Shown one piece after another: positions 5,841 to 7,827 of a DNA stretch of 7,827 nt. The stretch comes from an uncultured Oscillospiraceae bacterium (lineage in GTDB: Bacteria; Bacillota; Clostridia; Oscillospirales; Acutalibacteraceae). The DNA is taken from positions 1 to 7,827 of the forward strand of contig UQZS01000068.1 of NCBI GenBank assembly GCA_900545625.1. Direction: 5' to 3'. A program made the translations under genes and the position numbers. A model generated the notes under the pieces. It saw only the letters and a list, made by a program, of their open reading frames with translations, was not told the DNA's origin and did not search any database. The first letter of the stretch is position 1. Each line of letters begins with the position of its first letter.

Positions 5841-7722
5841 ACAGTCGCGGTCTAAGACGGCAAGCCGCCTTTTCAAGACCATTTTGGGCTTCTACCCGGT
5901 CATGCTGCCGGTCACCATCCTGTGCATCATCTTCAGCGCGGTGGTCAGCTCCGTACCTGCCGTTTTCATGCAAAACGTCATTGCCATTGTAGAGACGAGC
6001 TGGCGAAGCGGCGACTGGAACGGCGTAAGCGGGCAGATCATAAGGCTCGTTTCGATTTTGGTCGTGTTTTATATTCTTTCGCTCGGGGCGGCGTTTGCAT
6101 TCAGCCAGCTGATGGCGATCATCACGCAGGGCACGCTGAAAAAGCTGCGCGAAAAGATGTTCGGCGGCATGCAGAGACTGCCGATCCGCTATTTTGATAC
6201 GCACAACCACGGCGACATCATGAGCCATTATACCAACGATATCGACGCGCTGCGGCAAATGGTGGCGCAAAGCTTCCCGCAGCTGATGATCTCGTGCGTG
6301 ACGATTTTGACCGTGGTCGGCATCATGCTGTATTACAGCCTGTGGCTGACGCTGGTGGTGTTCGCCGGCGTGATCATCATGGTGCTCATCACGAAAAAAG
6401 TCGGCGGCGGCTCGGCGGGCTATTTCTTCCGCCAGCAGACGGCGCTCGGTAAGGTCGAGGGCTTCGCCGAAGAGATGATGAACGGCCAAAAGGTCATCAA
6501 GGTGTTCTGCCACGAGGAAGAAAGCATCGCCGCGTTTGATAAGCTCAACGACGAGCTGTTCCACACTTCGGAGCGCGCGAACCGCTATGCCAATATCTTA
6601 GGCCCCATTCTCAACAACATCGGCAACGTGCTGTATGTGCTCGTAGCCCTTACGGGCGGGGCGCTGCTGCTGGCCGGAGCGCCGAATGTCGGCATATCTG
6701 GTATGGCGCTTTCCATCAGCATTGTTGTGCCGTTCCTTAACATGACCAAGCAGTTCGTCGGGAACATCAACCAGGTATCCATGCAGGTGAACGCTGTTGT
6801 TATGGGTCTTGCGGGCTCGGAGCGTATTTTCAATCTGATGGACCAGCAGCCCGAGCAGGATAACGGCTATGTCTCGCTTGTCAACGCAAAATATGAGGGC
6901 GACGAGCTGGTGGAAGCGACGGAGCGCACAGGCATTTGGGCTTGGAAGCATCCGCACCGTGCGGACGGCACCGTAACTTATACAAGACTTACCGGCGACG
7001 TGCGCCTTTACAACATCGACTTTGAATATGAACCGGGCAAGCCCGTTCTGCACGACGTGAGTCTCTACGCGAAGCCCGGGCAGAAGGTGGCGTTTGTCGG
7101 CGCGACGGGCGCGGGCAAGACCACCATCACGAACCTGCTCAACCGCTTCTATGACATCGCCGACGGCAAGATCCGTTACGACGGCATCAACATCGGTAAG
7201 ATCCGCAAGAGCGACCTGCGCCGCGCCATCGGCATGGTCTTGCAGGATACGAACCTGTTTACGGGTACGGTCATGGAGAATATCCGTTACGGCAATCTTG
7301 ATGCGAGCGACGAAGAATGCATCGCGGCTGCCAAGCTTGCGGGTGCGGACGATTTCATAGAGCGTCTCCCGGAAGGGTATCAGACCCGGCTCACCGGCAA
7401 CGGTGCAAACCTTTCTCAAGGGCAGCGGCAGCTTTTGTCCATTGCCCGCGCGGCAGTGGCTGACCCGCCCGTTATGATCCTTGACGAAGCGACGTCCTCC
7501 ATCGACACACGCACCGAAGCGATTGTGCAGCAGGGGATGGATGCGCTCATGTACGGCAGAACGGTGTTTGTCATCGCGCACCGTCTTTCCACGGTCAAAA
7601 ACTCCAATGTGATCTTGGTGCTTGACCACGGGCGCGTCATCGAACGCGGCACGCATGAAGAGCTGCTTGAACAAAAGGGACAGTATTACCAGCTGTATAC
7701 CGGCGCGTTCGAACTCGAATAA
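5830..7722 (+). CDS. ABC exporter half-transporter with catalytic Walker B Glu (subunit 2 of heterodimer)
   Basis: A 630-residue partner of the preceding subunit. It has a basic N-terminus, a six-helix exporter domain (about 20-310) and an NBD (about 390-625). Walker A GATGAGKTT (424-432), Q-loop Gln472, Walker B VMILDE (548-553, catalytic Glu553) and H-loop His584 are all canonical. Its signature, however, reads LSQGQ (528-532). That complements subunit 1: canonical Walker motifs here pair with VSGGQ there to form the working site, while LSQGQ here faces the degenerate Walker motifs. Between the TMD and NBD is an insert (about 343-388) containing WAWKHPH, absent from short exporters. The start at 5830 has AAGGG (5817-5821) 8 nt upstream and overlaps subunit 1 by 11 nt, implying translational coupling and equal output. 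ATG 5824 is possible but has only 2 nt spacing. Confidence 0.95.
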   Translation: MKNKQSRSKTASRLFKTILGFYPVMLPVTILCIIFSAVVSSVPAVFMQNVIAIVETSWRSGDWNGVSGQIIRLVSILVVFYILSLGAAFAFSQLMAIITQGTLKKLREKMFGGMQRLPIRYFDTHNHGDIMSHYTNDIDALRQMVAQSFPQLMISCVTILTVVGIMLYYSLWLTLVVFAGVIIMVLITKKVGGGSAGYFFRQQTALGKVEGFAEEMMNGQKVIKVFCHEEESIAAFDKLNDELFHTSERANRYANILGPILNNIGNVLYVLVALTGGALLLAGAPNVGISGMALSISIVVPFLNMTKQFVGNINQVSMQVNAVVMGLAGSERIFNLMDQQPEQDNGYVSLVNAKYEGDELVEATERTGIWAWKHPHRADGTVTYTRLTGDVRLYNIDFEYEPGKPVLHDVSLYAKPGQKVAFVGATGAGKTTITNLLNRFYDIADGKIRYDGINIGKIRKSDLRRAIGMVLQDTNLFTGTVMENIRYGNLDASDEECIAAAKLAGADDFIERLPEGYQTRLTGNGANLSQGQRQLLSIARAAVADPPVMILDEATSSIDTRTEAIVQQGMDALMYGRTVFVIAHRLSTVKNSNVILVLDHGRVIERGTHEELLEQKGQYYQLYTGAFELE

Positions 7723-7729
7723 GATTTTG

Positions 7730-7751
7730 CAGGGGCGCTTTTGCGTCCCTG
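7730..7751 (+). terminator. Hairpin after the ABC operon, weak terminator candidate
   Basis: A 9-bp stem (7730-7738 with 7743-7751, one G-U pair) with a TTTT loop starts 8 nt after the ABC operon stop. No T run follows its 3' arm, so it may stabilise the mRNA end or belong to the adjoining repeat rather than terminate transcription. A better terminator may lie beyond the window. Confidence 0.4.
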
Positions 7752-7770
7752 TGAGCGTGTCGAAAAAATA

Positions 7771-7827
7771 ACTTTTGCTCCCCTTGTCAGGGGTGATTCC
7801 CCGCAGTGCGGGGAAATGTCGCGAAGC
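7771..7827. repeat. Palindromic GC-rich intergenic repeat (partial, cut by window end)
   Basis: Consecutive palindromes fill this end: CCCCT-TGTC-AGGGG (7780-7793), then an 8-bp stem TTCCCCGC-AGT-GCGGGGAA (7797-7815), then GTCGCGAAGC, which would close as GTCGC-GAA-GCGAC if GAC follows. There is no ORF. The architecture resembles small dispersed palindromic repeats I associate with gut Firmicutes genomes. The family name and copy number cannot be judged from one partial copy. Confidence 0.5.

Noticed and set aside
4953..6564. Long minus-strand open frames opposite the ABC genes
   Set aside because: They are rich in His, Arg and Ala with no recognisable domain. They arise from the codon bias of the two convincing ABC genes.
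3962..7764. Ten-base match GCGTGTCGAA at 3962-3971 and 7755-7764, flanking the ABC operon
   Set aside because: Many 10-base matches are expected by chance in a window this size, so it is no evidence for attachment sites or direct repeats.

Overview
The window looks like a chromosomal segment from a Gram-positive bacterium of the Clostridia type, possibly a gut Oscillospiraceae/Ruminococcaceae relative. That placement is an inference from four things: the moderately GC-rich coding sequence with AGGAGG-like ribosome binding sites, the lipobox lipoproteins, the heterodimeric ABC exporter typical of Firmicutes, and a palindromic intergenic repeat at the right edge. No marker in the window fixes the genus.

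Layout. Positions 1-313 are the last ~310 nt of a 23S rRNA gene (+), including the sarcin-ricin loop. A pyrimidine-rich spacer and a 13-bp perfect terminator hairpin (412-444) follow, with no 5S rRNA gene in between. A promoter (504-533) then drives what looks like a three-gene operon on the + strand: a lipoprotein metallophosphoesterase (558-1568), a Nudix hydrolase (1601-2065) and a small lipoprotein of unknown function (2175-2699). The third gene appears to start at ATA behind a perfect AGGAGG. A hairpin at 2726-2755 separates this operon from a convergent gene for a tandem two-domain GNAT acetyltransferase (2784-3866, -).

Divergent from the GNAT gene is an operon of two ABC half-transporters (4095-5840 and 5830-7722, overlapping by 11 nt). 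It has a near-consensus promoter (TTGACA-17-TACAAT) and a ~136-nt leader with two hairpins. The first hairpin is followed by a T-rich tract like an attenuator; the second is GC-rich and sits just ahead of the ribosome binding site. The two NBDs are asymmetric in a complementary way: the first has Asp for the catalytic Glu and Gln for the H-loop His, and the second has LSQGQ in place of LSGGQ. This is the pattern of heterodimeric exporters such as TM287/288, LmrCD and BmrCD, so the pair very likely forms one drug or lipid exporter with one consensus and one degenerate ATP site.

After the ABC operon come a weak hairpin and the start of a palindromic GC-rich repeat cut by the window edge. I see no mobile element, CRISPR array, tRNA gene or defence system, and no clearly new multi-gene system. 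The points most worth a second look are the ABC operon leader, the apparent ATA start, the His-to-Asn change in the phosphoesterase GNHD motif, the missing 5S gene and the fused GNAT pair.
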